Assembly: GCA_036557785.1 (NCBI GenBank)
Contig: DATBGZ010000005.1
Coordinates: 1 to 45,432, forward strand
Direction: 5' to 3'
DNA from: DATBGZ01 sp036557785
GTDB lineage: Bacteria; Actinomycetota; Actinomycetes; Mycobacteriales; Micromonosporaceae
DNA: 45,432 bases
In this document: one piece after another, positions 16,306 to 23,825 of the stretch
Position numbering within the stretch: position 1 is the first letter of the stretch
How the letters are laid out: each line of letters begins with the position of its first letter
The notes under the pieces: model-generated
What the model was told of the DNA's origin: nothing
Database searches by the model: none
Seen by the model: only the letters and a program-made list of their open reading frames with translations
Translations under genes and position numbers: made by a program

Positions 16306-16722
16306 ATGCCACCGAAGGCTCGCACCGGACCCGCGGCCGCCGCGGCCAAGAAGGTCCGCCGCAAGGAACGCAAGAATGTCGCGCACGGACAGGCGCACAT
16401 CAAGAGCACCTTCAACAACACGATCGTCTCGATCACCGACCCCACCGGAGCGGTCGTCTCCTGGGCCTCCGCCGGCCAGGTCGGCTTCAAGGGGTCGCGC
16501 AAGTCCACGCCCTTCGCCGCCCAGCTCGCCGCCGAGGCGGCCGCCCGCAGGGCCATGGAGCACGGCATGCGCAAGGTCGATGTCTTCGTGAAGGGTCCGG
16601 GTTCGGGCCGGGAGACCGCGATCCGCTCGCTCACCGCCGCGGGGCTGGAGGTCGGCACGATCTCCGACGTCACACCGCAGCCGCACAACGGATGCCGTCC
16701 ACCGAAGCGTCGCCGGGTCTGA
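16306..16722 (+). CDS. rpsK: 30S ribosomal protein S11
   Basis: S11 (138 residues) forms part of the E-site platform. The lysine-rich N-terminus (KARTGPAAAAAKKVRRKERK) is followed by the conserved GQAHIKSTFNNTIVSITDP, FKGSRKSTPFAAQLAAE and the C-terminal VTPQPHNGCRPPKRRRV. The ATG at 16306 was chosen for the canonical N-terminus; longer frames overlap rpsM. rpsD follows after 19 nt. Confidence 0.98.
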   Translation: MPPKARTGPAAAAAKKVRRKERKNVAHGQAHIKSTFNNTIVSITDPTGAVVSWASAGQVGFKGSRKSTPFAAQLAAEAAARRAMEHGMRKVDVFVKGPGSGRETAIRSLTAAGLEVGTISDVTPQPHNGCRPPKRRRV

Positions 16723-16741
16723 GGGTAGGGGATAAACAGAC

Positions 16742-17368
16742 ATGGCTCGATACACTGGTGCCGACTGCCGTCGCTGCCGTCGCGAGAAGATGAAGCTGTT
16801 CCTCAAGGGCAGCAAGTGCGACGGGCCGAAGTGTCCGTTTGAGTCGCGGCCGTTCCCGCCCGGCCAGCACGGCCGCGGTCGGACCAAGGAGAGCGAGTAC
16901 CTCCTCCAGCTTCGCGAGAAGCAGAAGGCCCGTCGCATCTACGGGGTGCTGGAGAAGCAGTTCCGTACGTACTACGAGGAGGCCAACAGGCGCCCCGGCA
17001 AGACCGGCGAGGAGCTGCTCAAGATCCTGGAGTCGCGCCTGGACAACGTCGTCTACCGGGCCGGGTACGCGAAGTCGCGCGATATGGCCCGTCAGCTCGT
17101 GCGACACGGCCACTTCACGGTCAATGGGCGCAAGGTGGACATCCCGTCATACCTGGTCAGCGAGCACGACATCGTCCAGGTGCGTCAGTCTTCCGCGGAG
17201 CTCACGCCCTTCGTCGTGGCGCGTGCCGAGGCCGGCACCCGGACCGTGCCGGCGTGGCTGGAGCCGATCCCGAGCCAGCTCAAGATCCTCATCCACTCGC
17301 TGCCCGCCCGTGCCGCCATCGACACGCAGGTACAGGAGCAGTTGATCGTCGAGCTCTACAGCAAGTAA
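16742..17368 (+). CDS. rpsD: 30S ribosomal protein S4 (zinc-binding form)
   Basis: S4 (208 residues) nucleates 30S assembly and in some bacteria represses the alpha operon. The N-terminus carries four cysteines (C9, C12, C26, C31) in a zinc-binding arrangement. The S4 RNA-binding domain follows around residues 98-160 (RLDNVVYRAGYAKSRDMARQ and VNGRKVDIPSYLV). The zinc-binding form is the Thermus/Bacillus-like version; many actinobacteria instead carry a Cys-free S4. The start follows GGGTAGGGG. Confidence 0.98.
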   Translation: MARYTGADCRRCRREKMKLFLKGSKCDGPKCPFESRPFPPGQHGRGRTKESEYLLQLREKQKARRIYGVLEKQFRTYYEEANRRPGKTGEELLKILESRLDNVVYRAGYAKSRDMARQLVRHGHFTVNGRKVDIPSYLVSEHDIVQVRQSSAELTPFVVARAEAGTRTVPAWLEPIPSQLKILIHSLPARAAIDTQVQEQLIVELYSK

Positions 17369-17416
17369 TCAGTTTGGGCATCAAATAGCGGGTGCCCCAG
17401 ACGAAAAGAGAATGAA

Positions 17417-18439
17417 GTGCTCATCTCACAACGACCGACTCTCACCGAAGAGCCGATCAACGACACACGGTCCCGGTTCACCATCGAGCCACTGGAGCCG
17501 GGCTTCGGCTACACCCTCGGCAACTCGCTGCGGCGTACGCTCCTGAGTTCGATCCCGGGTGCCGCCGTGACCAGCATCAAGGTCGACGGCGTGCTGCACG
17601 AGTTCACCACGATCCCGGGCGTGAAGGAGGACGTCGTCGAGCTCGTGATGAACGTCAAGGACCTCTGCGTCAGCTCGGAGCACGACGAGCCGGTCTCGTT
17701 GTACCTGCGCAAGCAGGGCCCCGGCGACGTGACGGCGAGCGACATCCAGCCGCCGGCAGGCGTGACCGTCCACAATGGAGATCTGAAGCTGGCGACGCTG
17801 AACGGCAAGGGTCGGCTCGACATGGAGCTCACGGTCGAGCGGGGACGCGGCTACGTCAGCGCGGCGCAGAACAAGCAGGGCGGGCAGGAGATCGGCCGGA
17901 TCCCGGTCGACTCGATCTACTCGCCGGTGCTGAAGGTCACCTACCGGGTCGAGGCAACCCGTGTCGAGCAGCGAACCGACTTCGACCGCCTGATCATCGA
18001 CGTCGAGACGAAGCCGTCCATCACACCGCGCACCGCCCTGGCCAGCGCAGGATCAACGCTTGTCGAACTCTTCGGCCTCGCCCGGGAGCTGGACGAGACC
18101 GCCGAAGGCATCGACATCGGGCCTTCGCCACAGGACGCGCAGCTCGCCGCCGACCTGGCGCTGCCGATCGAGGAGCTCGACCTGACCGTGCGGTCGTACA
18201 ACTGCCTCAAGCGGGAGGGCATCAACTCGGTCGGCGAGCTCATCTCACGGACCGAGGCCGACCTGCTGGACATCCGCAACTTCGGCCAGAAGTCCATCGA
18301 TGAGGTCAAGATGAAGCTCGCCGGGATGGGCCTGGGTCTGAAGGACTCGGCACCGGTCTTCGATCCGTCGCATGTGGTCGACACGTTCGCGGACGTGGAC
18401 TACGACGCTGACGACTATCGGGAGACCGAGCAGCTCTGA
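17417..18439 (+). CDS. rpoA: DNA-directed RNA polymerase subunit alpha
   Basis: RpoA dimerises to scaffold beta and beta' and contacts activators and UP elements through its C-terminal domain. The 340-residue product has the N-terminal assembly domain (EPLEPGFGYTLGNSLRRTLL near 27-46; VTSIKVDGVLHEF), a linker, and the two HhH C-terminal domain from about residue 250 (LTVRSYNCLKREGINSVGEL, NFGQKSIDEVK). It starts at a GTG with only a weak purine-rich ribosome-binding site, 48 nt after rpsD. A short acidic tail ends the protein. Confidence 0.98.
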   Translation: MLISQRPTLTEEPINDTRSRFTIEPLEPGFGYTLGNSLRRTLLSSIPGAAVTSIKVDGVLHEFTTIPGVKEDVVELVMNVKDLCVSSEHDEPVSLYLRKQGPGDVTASDIQPPAGVTVHNGDLKLATLNGKGRLDMELTVERGRGYVSAAQNKQGGQEIGRIPVDSIYSPVLKVTYRVEATRVEQRTDFDRLIIDVETKPSITPRTALASAGSTLVELFGLARELDETAEGIDIGPSPQDAQLAADLALPIEELDLTVRSYNCLKREGINSVGELISRTEADLLDIRNFGQKSIDEVKMKLAGMGLGLKDSAPVFDPSHVVDTFADVDYDADDYRETEQL

Positions 18440-18513
18440 GGCCGGCGCCCAGATGCGCCCGGATCGAATCTCAACCCACTCACGGCTTCGCCCGCCCGGA
18501 AGGAAACACCACG

Positions 18514-19182
18514 ATGCCGCAGCCGACCAAGGGACCTCGCCTCGGTGGCAGCCCCGCGCACGAGAGGCTGATGCTGGCGAACCTCGCCACATCGCTGTTC
18601 CGGCACGGGAAGATCACCACGACCGAGACGAAGGCCAAGCGCCTGCGCCCCTTCGCGGAGCAGCTCATCACCCGGGCCAAGCAGGGCGACCTGGCCTCGT
18701 TTCGGCGGGTGCTACGGGTCATCCACGAGCTCGACGTGGCGTACAAGCTGCGTGACGAGATCGCGCCGCTCTACGCCACGCGCAACGGCGGCTACACCCG
18801 CATCATCAAGGCGGGCATTCGCAAGGGTGACGCCGCGCCGATGGCCGTGATCGAGCTCGTCGAGGAGCGTGAGTTCTCCGCTGCCGCCCCGAGCCGGGCG
18901 GTGAAGGCCACCCGGCGTCGTGGGGAGCGGGACGACGCCATGGCGGCCCTCGCGGGAGAGACCGAAGCCGCGCCGGCACGCCGTGGTCGCGGCGCCGCGG
19001 GGGCGGCTGCGGGAGCCGCTGCCACGGCCGCGGTCGCTGAGGAGGACCTCGACGAGGAGGAACTCGAGGACGCCAGCGATGAGTTCGACGAGGACGAGTA
19101 CGACGAGGACGATGACGACGAGGACGATGACGAGGGCGAGGAGTTCGACGACGCTGAGGACGACGAGGACTCGCGCGCCTAG
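18514..19182 (+). CDS. rplQ: 50S ribosomal protein L17 with long acidic tail
   Basis: L17 lies near the tunnel exit. The canonical domain covers about residues 1-120 (MPQPTKGPRLGGSPAHERL, LFRHGKITTTETKAKRLRP, MAVIELVE). About 100 further residues follow: a basic/Ala-rich linker, then from about residue 175 an almost uninterrupted run of Asp and Glu. The protein is 222 residues against about 120 in most bacteria. C-terminal extensions occur in actinobacterial L17, but one this acidic is striking for an rRNA-binding protein. Start at an ATG after CGGAAGGAA. Confidence 0.97.
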   Translation: MPQPTKGPRLGGSPAHERLMLANLATSLFRHGKITTTETKAKRLRPFAEQLITRAKQGDLASFRRVLRVIHELDVAYKLRDEIAPLYATRNGGYTRIIKAGIRKGDAAPMAVIELVEEREFSAAAPSRAVKATRRRGERDDAMAALAGETEAAPARRGRGAAGAAAGAAATAAVAEEDLDEEELEDASDEFDEDEYDEDDDDEDDDEGEEFDDAEDDEDSRA

Positions 19183-19203
19183 GGCTGCTGAGCCATCCGC
19201 CAG

Positions 19204-19233
19204 GACCTGTCCCCGCGCTCGCGGGGGCAGGTC
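19204..19233 (+). terminator. strong hairpin after rplQ, abutting the truA start
   Basis: GACCTG...CAGGTC arms form a stem of about 13 bp with one G-T pair and a 4-nt loop, 21 nt after the rplQ stop. There is no T-run of useful length. The hairpin's 3' arm contains GGGGGCAGG, the only Shine-Dalgarno-like sequence for the TTG of truA at 19234. It may therefore end the alpha operon and also mask truA translation. Confidence 0.6.
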
Positions 19234-20064
19234 TTGACGTCGTCGGGCCAGCAGATCGTCCGGCTGCGGCTGGACGTTGCCTATGACGGAACCGAGTTCG
19301 CGGGTTGGGCGATCCAGCCCGGACAGCGGAGCGTCGCGGGCGCGCTGGCCGACGTGCTCGCGTTGCTCTTCGGGACGGACGGTGCGACCAACCTGACCGT
19401 GGCGGGGCGCACCGATGCGGGGGTGCACGCGACGGGCCAGGTGTGTCACGTCGATGTGCCCGAGGCCCGCTGGTCGCGGCTTCAGGACTCGCTCATCACC
19501 CGGCTGGCGGGGCTGCTGCCGGCCGACCTTCGGGTCAACTCGGCCGTGGCCGTGCCACACGCGTTCGACGCCCGGTTCTCGGCGCTGTGGCGCCGGTACC
19601 GGTACCGGGTCTGCGACGCACCGTCGGGTGCGCCAGCGCTGCGGCACCGCGACACGCTGAGCTGGCGCCGCCGGCTCGACACCGGGGCCCTGAACGCGGC
19701 CAGTGCGCCGTTGCTGGGCGAGCACGACTTCGCCGCGTACTGCCGGCACAAGCCGGATGCCACAACCGTACGGACGTTGACCGGCCTGACCTGGGATCGC
19801 GACACCGACGGCATCGTCGCGGCCACCGTGACCGCCGACGCGTTCTGTCAGGCGATGGTGCGCAGCCTCGTCGGGGCACTGCTCGCGGTCGGCGACGGCC
19901 GGCGTCCGGCGCAGTGGCCGGCGTCGCTTCTGGCACGGCGGGTTCGGGCGGACGAGGTCGTGGTAGCGCCGCCACACGGCCTCACGCTCGTGGCGGTCGG
20001 CTACCCGCAGGAGCCGAGCGACTTCGCCCTTCGTGCCGCGCTGACCCGCAACCGGCGCGGTTGA
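19234..20064 (+). CDS. truA: tRNA pseudouridine(38-40) synthase TruA
   Basis: TruA converts uridines 38-40 of the anticodon stem to pseudouridine. The 276-residue product has LRLDVAYDGTEFAGWA at the start, the catalytic GRTDAGVHATGQV (Asp61), RYRYRVCDA near residue 124 and the C-terminal FCQAMVRSLVGALLAVG. The start is a TTG directly after a strong hairpin; no in-frame ATG or GTG lies between it and the first conserved strand, so it is the best choice. It follows rplQ, the common actinobacterial order, and converges with the next gene. Confidence 0.95.
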   Translation: MTSSGQQIVRLRLDVAYDGTEFAGWAIQPGQRSVAGALADVLALLFGTDGATNLTVAGRTDAGVHATGQVCHVDVPEARWSRLQDSLITRLAGLLPADLRVNSAVAVPHAFDARFSALWRRYRYRVCDAPSGAPALRHRDTLSWRRRLDTGALNAASAPLLGEHDFAAYCRHKPDATTVRTLTGLTWDRDTDGIVAATVTADAFCQAMVRSLVGALLAVGDGRRPAQWPASLLARRVRADEVVVAPPHGLTLVAVGYPQEPSDFALRAALTRNRRG

Positions 20065-20077
20065 CGGGATCGTGGGC

Positions 20078-21403
20078 CTACCCGCTCGTGGAGGGCCGCG
20101 TCGATCCGGTTGCCGAGGAGCCCGGGTGCGACGAGGCCCCGGCCGAGGGCACGTTCGGCGGCTTGACCTCAGACCACTTCGTGACCGCGTTGCTCAGGTA
20201 GGTCTCGAGCATGTCGTAGACGACGACCTTCGCGCCGGGCTCATCGGGCTGCATGTCGCTACCGTTCTTGCGCACGACCACCGCGTAGATCAGGAAGTGC
20301 CCACGCACATCCGCCGCGAGATAGGAGTTCGCGCTCGGCAGGGTGGGGTATTTGTCCGTGTCGGGGACATAGATGGTGAGGCTTCCCTGGTCGGCAGTGG
20401 CGGCCAACTGCTGCAGCTGGGTCTGGAAGTCGGTCGCGCTGGGCATGTCGGGCAGGTTGAGGATGCCTGCAGTCACGAAGTACTTGCCGTCCGACGACAG
20501 GAACGACGCACGGACGTACTGGCTGCAGTTCGCGTCGCCCAGCCGTCGCTGCACCTCGCGGTTCGCCGCGTACCGGCAGTCCTTGCCGGCCTGAGGCTTG
20601 CCGACCATGGTGTACGGCGGCAGGCTCGGATCGGCGGCGGGGATCTGGGTGTCGGGGAAGATGTCCGCCACCGTGAGCGGGGTGCTGTCGCCCTCGCGCG
20701 TGGAGATGTCGCGCCGTTGCACGTTCGCGTCGCTGGGCAGGCCGGTCGGTTGACCGTCGTCCTTGAGCATCAGGAACGAGCCGAAGCTGCAGGCCGCGAG
20801 CACGACGACGACCGAGATCACGCCAATGGTGATCATCCACGGCTTGTGCTGGGGTAGCTGCCGGAGCAGGCCGGGGAACTCGCGAAGGCTCATCCCCTTG
20901 GTCTGCGGCAGCGGAGGCAGACCCCGTCGGCGGGGCCGACCGGGGCGGCCGCGTCCGGGCGGGGGGGCACCCGGACGCCCCCGCGGGGCACCGGCCGGAA
21001 CCGGGCCGCCGACCGGCAGCCTCGGACCGGGCATCGGCGTGCGAGGGCCGGGTGGCATGCCTGGGCCGGGTGGGGGAATCCGGGGGCCGCTCGGCGACGT
21101 CGGCATGGGCGGGCCGGGTGGCGGCACGGCGAGCCCTGGGGGCGGCGGGCGGCGAAGCCCCGGGGGTGGTGAGAGCGGCCGCTGTGGCGGCGGCGAGACC
21201 GGTGGTGCCTGGGCTCCAGAGGTGGGTGTCGCCGGCAGGCCGCCTGCCGGGGCGACGTGGCGCGCGGGCGGAGGTGGCTGCGGTACGCGCCGTCCGGTAT
21301 GCCTTCCCCGCGAGGATGTGGGCGGGTCGTACTGGTCCTCGCGCCAAGCAGGCTCGTCGTCGGACGCGGACCAATCGCGGGGTGGCCCGTATCCGTACGT
21401 CAT
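20078..21403 (-). CDS. proline-rich single-pass membrane protein, unknown function
   Basis: I do not recognise a named family. Residues 1-188 are a Pro/Gly/Arg-rich, probably disordered cytoplasmic region. Residues 189-213 form one transmembrane helix (ITIGVISVVVVLAACSFGSF). Residues 214-441 are a predicted extracytoplasmic domain containing a CRYAAN segment and a second nearby cysteine, ending in a Ser/Gly/Thr-rich tail. The layout resembles the many actinobacterial anchored proteins with proline-rich cytoplasmic tails. Start ATG 21403 has no Shine-Dalgarno but a TAGCCT box 8 nt upstream, suggesting a leaderless message. It converges with truA. Confidence 0.85.
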   Translation of the reverse strand: MTYGYGPPRDWSASDDEPAWREDQYDPPTSSRGRHTGRRVPQPPPPARHVAPAGGLPATPTSGAQAPPVSPPPQRPLSPPPGLRRPPPPGLAVPPPGPPMPTSPSGPRIPPPGPGMPPGPRTPMPGPRLPVGGPVPAGAPRGRPGAPPPGRGRPGRPRRRGLPPLPQTKGMSLREFPGLLRQLPQHKPWMITIGVISVVVVLAACSFGSFLMLKDDGQPTGLPSDANVQRRDISTREGDSTPLTVADIFPDTQIPAADPSLPPYTMVGKPQAGKDCRYAANREVQRRLGDANCSQYVRASFLSSDGKYFVTAGILNLPDMPSATDFQTQLQQLAATADQGSLTIYVPDTDKYPTLPSANSYLAADVRGHFLIYAVVVRKNGSDMQPDEPGAKVVVYDMLETYLSNAVTKWSEVKPPNVPSAGASSHPGSSATGSTRPSTSG

Positions 21404-21411
21404 GGGCGTAC

Positions 21412-21417
21412 AGGCTA
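21412..21417 (-). promoter_or_regulatory. leaderless -10 box of the proline-rich membrane protein gene
   Basis: TAGCCT on the minus strand ends 8 nt before the ATG at 21403. No ribosome-binding site is present, so transcription probably begins at or next to the start codon. Confidence 0.5.
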
Positions 21418-21434
21418 CCGAATCTCAGCGGACG

Positions 21435-21440
21435 CAGAAT
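21435..21440 (+). promoter_or_regulatory. candidate leaderless -10 of the RsmC-like methyltransferase gene
   Basis: CAGAAT is followed by 7 nt and the GTG at 21448, the same geometry as other genes here, but it deviates from TANNNT in the first base. It is only about 18 bp from the oppositely oriented TAGCCT box. Confidence 0.35.
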
Positions 21441-21447
21441 GGGCAGC

Positions 21448-22125
21448 GTGTCCGCCGAGCACTACTTCACCGCCGACCCGACCGCCCCGGCGCGCCGGAC
21501 CGAGGTGAGCTTCGCCGTCGCAGGGCGCCAGTTCCACCTGCGGGCGGCTGGAGGCGTCTTCAGCGCCGACCGGCTCGACCCCGGCACAGCCGTCCTGCTG
21601 CGCAAGGCTGAGCTGCCCGCAGCCGATACCCGGGGCCCGCTGCTCGACCTCGGCTGCGGCTACGGGCCGATCGCCTGTGTGCTGGCCACGTTCGCCCCGA
21701 GGGCCGCGGTCTACGCCGTCGATGTCAATGCCCGCGCCCTCGAGCTCACCCGGGCCAACGCCGCGGCGCTGGGATTGGCGGTCGATGTGCGGGAGCCGGG
21801 CGCCATCCCTGCCGAGCTCACGTTCACCCAGATCTGGTCGAACCCGCCGATCCGGGTCGGCAAGGACGAACTGCACGGGCTGCTGTCGCGCTGGCTGGCA
21901 CGGCTCGCCCCGGACGGCACCGCGTGGCTGGTCGTCGCCCGGCACCTGGGCGCCGACTCGCTCGTGGCCTGGCTCGAGGAGCGTGGGTACGGCGTGGTGC
22001 GTCACGCCAGCCAGCAGGGCTTCCGGGTGCTGCGGGTCTCGTCGGCCCGGGCCGGTGATGGCCGCGGTGGCCCTGGCGCCGGGAATTCGGGCGACGAGCC
22101 GCCGGTGGCCCCGGACAATGCATGA
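21448..22125 (+). CDS. class I SAM-dependent methyltransferase, RsmC-like
   Basis: This 225-residue protein matches the single-domain RsmC/RlmG-like rRNA guanine-N2 methyltransferases. It has an HYFTADP start, VFSADRLDPGTAVLL, motif I LLDLGCGYGPIAC near residue 65, the acidic motif YAVDVNARALEL, and the catalytic NPPIRVGK. NPP(F/I/Y) is the hallmark of N-methyltransferases acting on exocyclic amines. The substrate is probably 16S or 23S rRNA but is not shown by sequence alone. I chose the GTG at 21448 on the leaderless geometry; the ATG at 21439 is an alternative adding three residues. The ABC-F gene starts 3 nt after its stop. Confidence 0.85.
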   Translation: MSAEHYFTADPTAPARRTEVSFAVAGRQFHLRAAGGVFSADRLDPGTAVLLRKAELPAADTRGPLLDLGCGYGPIACVLATFAPRAAVYAVDVNARALELTRANAAALGLAVDVREPGAIPAELTFTQIWSNPPIRVGKDELHGLLSRWLARLAPDGTAWLVVARHLGADSLVAWLEERGYGVVRHASQQGFRVLRVSSARAGDGRGGPGAGNSGDEPPVAPDNA

Positions 22126-22128
22126 CCC

Positions 22129-23820
22129 GTGGGCCATCTTGACGTCAACGGCGTCCGCCACGTACTGCCGGACGGGCGCGAGCTGTTCGCCGACGTGTCG
22201 TTGCGGGTCGCCGACGGAGCGAGGGTCGCGCTCGTGGGCCCCAACGGCGCAGGCAAGACAACCCTGCTGCGCATGATCGCCGGCGACCTGCCGGTCGTCG
22301 AGGGCTCGATCGCCCGCTCCGGCGGCCTCGGCATCATGCGCCAGTTCCTGCACCGGTCGGCGCAGGCGAGCGACGCCTCGGTGGCTTCTTGTGAGTCCAC
22401 AGTGGAGGCACTCGCGCTGTCGCTGGCCGCCCCTGCGGTCCGCGCCGCGGGGCAGCGGCTGGCGGCGGCCGAGCGAGCCGTGACGGCCGCACCGGACGCC
22501 GAGAAGGCGCAACTGCGCTACGCCGCGGCACTCTGCGCATGGGGCGAGGCGGGTGGGTACGCCGCCGAGGTGGCCTTCGACACGGCGAGCACTTCGGCGC
22601 TGGGGCTGCCCTGGGACGCGGCCCGGGGTCGGGGCGTGCACACCCTGTCCGGGGGTGAGCAGAAGCGGTTCGCGCTCGAGCTGCTGCTGCGTGGCGCGGA
22701 CGAGGTGTTGCTGCTCGACGAGCCGGACAACTTCCTGGACGTCGCGGCGAAGCGATGGCTGGAGGCCCGGCTGCGGGAATCCGACAAGTCCGTGCTCTAC
22801 GTCTCGCACGACCGGGAGCTGCTCGCCCAGACCGCGACCCGCGTGGTCACGTTGGAGGGCGGCACGGCGTGGACCCATCCGGGCGGGTTCGCGTCGTGGC
22901 ATGCGGCCCGGGTGGCCCGGTATGAGCGCTTGGACGAGCAGCGCCGGCGATGGGACGAGGAGCATCGCAAGCTGCGGGAACTCGTTGTCATGTACCGCCA
23001 GAAGGCGTCGTACAACGCGGACATGGCCTCGCGCCTGCAGGCCGCGACGACCCGTCTGCGCAAGTTCGAGGACGCCGGTCCCCCGCGCGAGCGCCCGCGG
23101 GAGCAGGACATCCGCATGCGTCTGAGCGGCGGTCGCACGGGTCGGCGAGCCGTGATCTGCGAACAGCTCGAGATGACCGATCTGACCTTCCCGTTCGACC
23201 TCGAGATCTGGTACGGAGACCGCGTGGCCGTGCTCGGCGCGAACGGGACCGGCAAGTCGCATTTCCTCCGGCTGCTCGCCCGCGGCGGCACCGAGCCGGA
23301 CCCGGAACACTCCCCTGTGGACGGTCAGCGGCTGGACCTGGTTGCCCACGGTGGTACGGCACGACTCGGTGCGCGGGTGCGGCCGGGCCACTTCTCGCAG
23401 ACGCACGACCGGCCCGACCTGGCCGGGCGTACGCTCGTCGATGTCCTGTGGCGCGGAGACGGGCGCCGCGCCGGCCTGCCCCGCCACGACGCGATGCGGG
23501 CGCTGTCCCGGTACGAGCTGGCAGCCCAGGCCGACCAGGACTACGGCACGCTGAGCGGCGGCCAGCAGGCGCGATTCCTCGTGCTCCTGCTCGAGCTGTC
23601 CGGGGCGACCCTGCTGCTGCTCGACGAGCCGACCGACAACCTCGACCTCGCCTCAGCCGAGGCCTTGGAGGACGCGCTGCGGGCCTTCGACGGCACGGTC
23701 ATCGCGGTGACCCACGATCGCTGGTTCACTCGGTCGTTCGACCGGTTCCTGCACTTCCGCGACGACGGTGAGGTCGTCGAGACGCCCGAACCGGTCTGGG
23801 AGACGACCCAGCCGGGCTGA
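22129..23820 (+). CDS. ABC-F family ATPase (ribosome-associated)
   Basis: ABC-F proteins lack membrane domains and act on ribosomes (translation factors or antibiotic protection). The 563 residues hold two ATPase domains: Walker A GPNGAGKT (37-44), signature LSGGEQKRF (about 173) and LLLDEPDNFLD; then Walker A GANGTGKSH (about 370), signature LSGGQQARF (about 475) and LLLDEPTDNLD. A charged linker of about 80 residues between them is the interdomain P-site-tRNA motif. The first Walker B continues DNFLD, and the second Walker A has His in place of Thr after GKS. It starts at a GTG 3 nt after the methyltransferase, so the two are likely co-transcribed. Confidence 0.93.
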   Translation: MGHLDVNGVRHVLPDGRELFADVSLRVADGARVALVGPNGAGKTTLLRMIAGDLPVVEGSIARSGGLGIMRQFLHRSAQASDASVASCESTVEALALSLAAPAVRAAGQRLAAAERAVTAAPDAEKAQLRYAAALCAWGEAGGYAAEVAFDTASTSALGLPWDAARGRGVHTLSGGEQKRFALELLLRGADEVLLLDEPDNFLDVAAKRWLEARLRESDKSVLYVSHDRELLAQTATRVVTLEGGTAWTHPGGFASWHAARVARYERLDEQRRRWDEEHRKLRELVVMYRQKASYNADMASRLQAATTRLRKFEDAGPPRERPREQDIRMRLSGGRTGRRAVICEQLEMTDLTFPFDLEIWYGDRVAVLGANGTGKSHFLRLLARGGTEPDPEHSPVDGQRLDLVAHGGTARLGARVRPGHFSQTHDRPDLAGRTLVDVLWRGDGRRAGLPRHDAMRALSRYELAAQADQDYGTLSGGQQARFLVLLLELSGATLLLLDEPTDNLDLASAEALEDALRAFDGTVIAVTHDRWFTRSFDRFLHFRDDGEVVETPEPVWETTQPG

Positions 23821-23825
23821 TCGGC

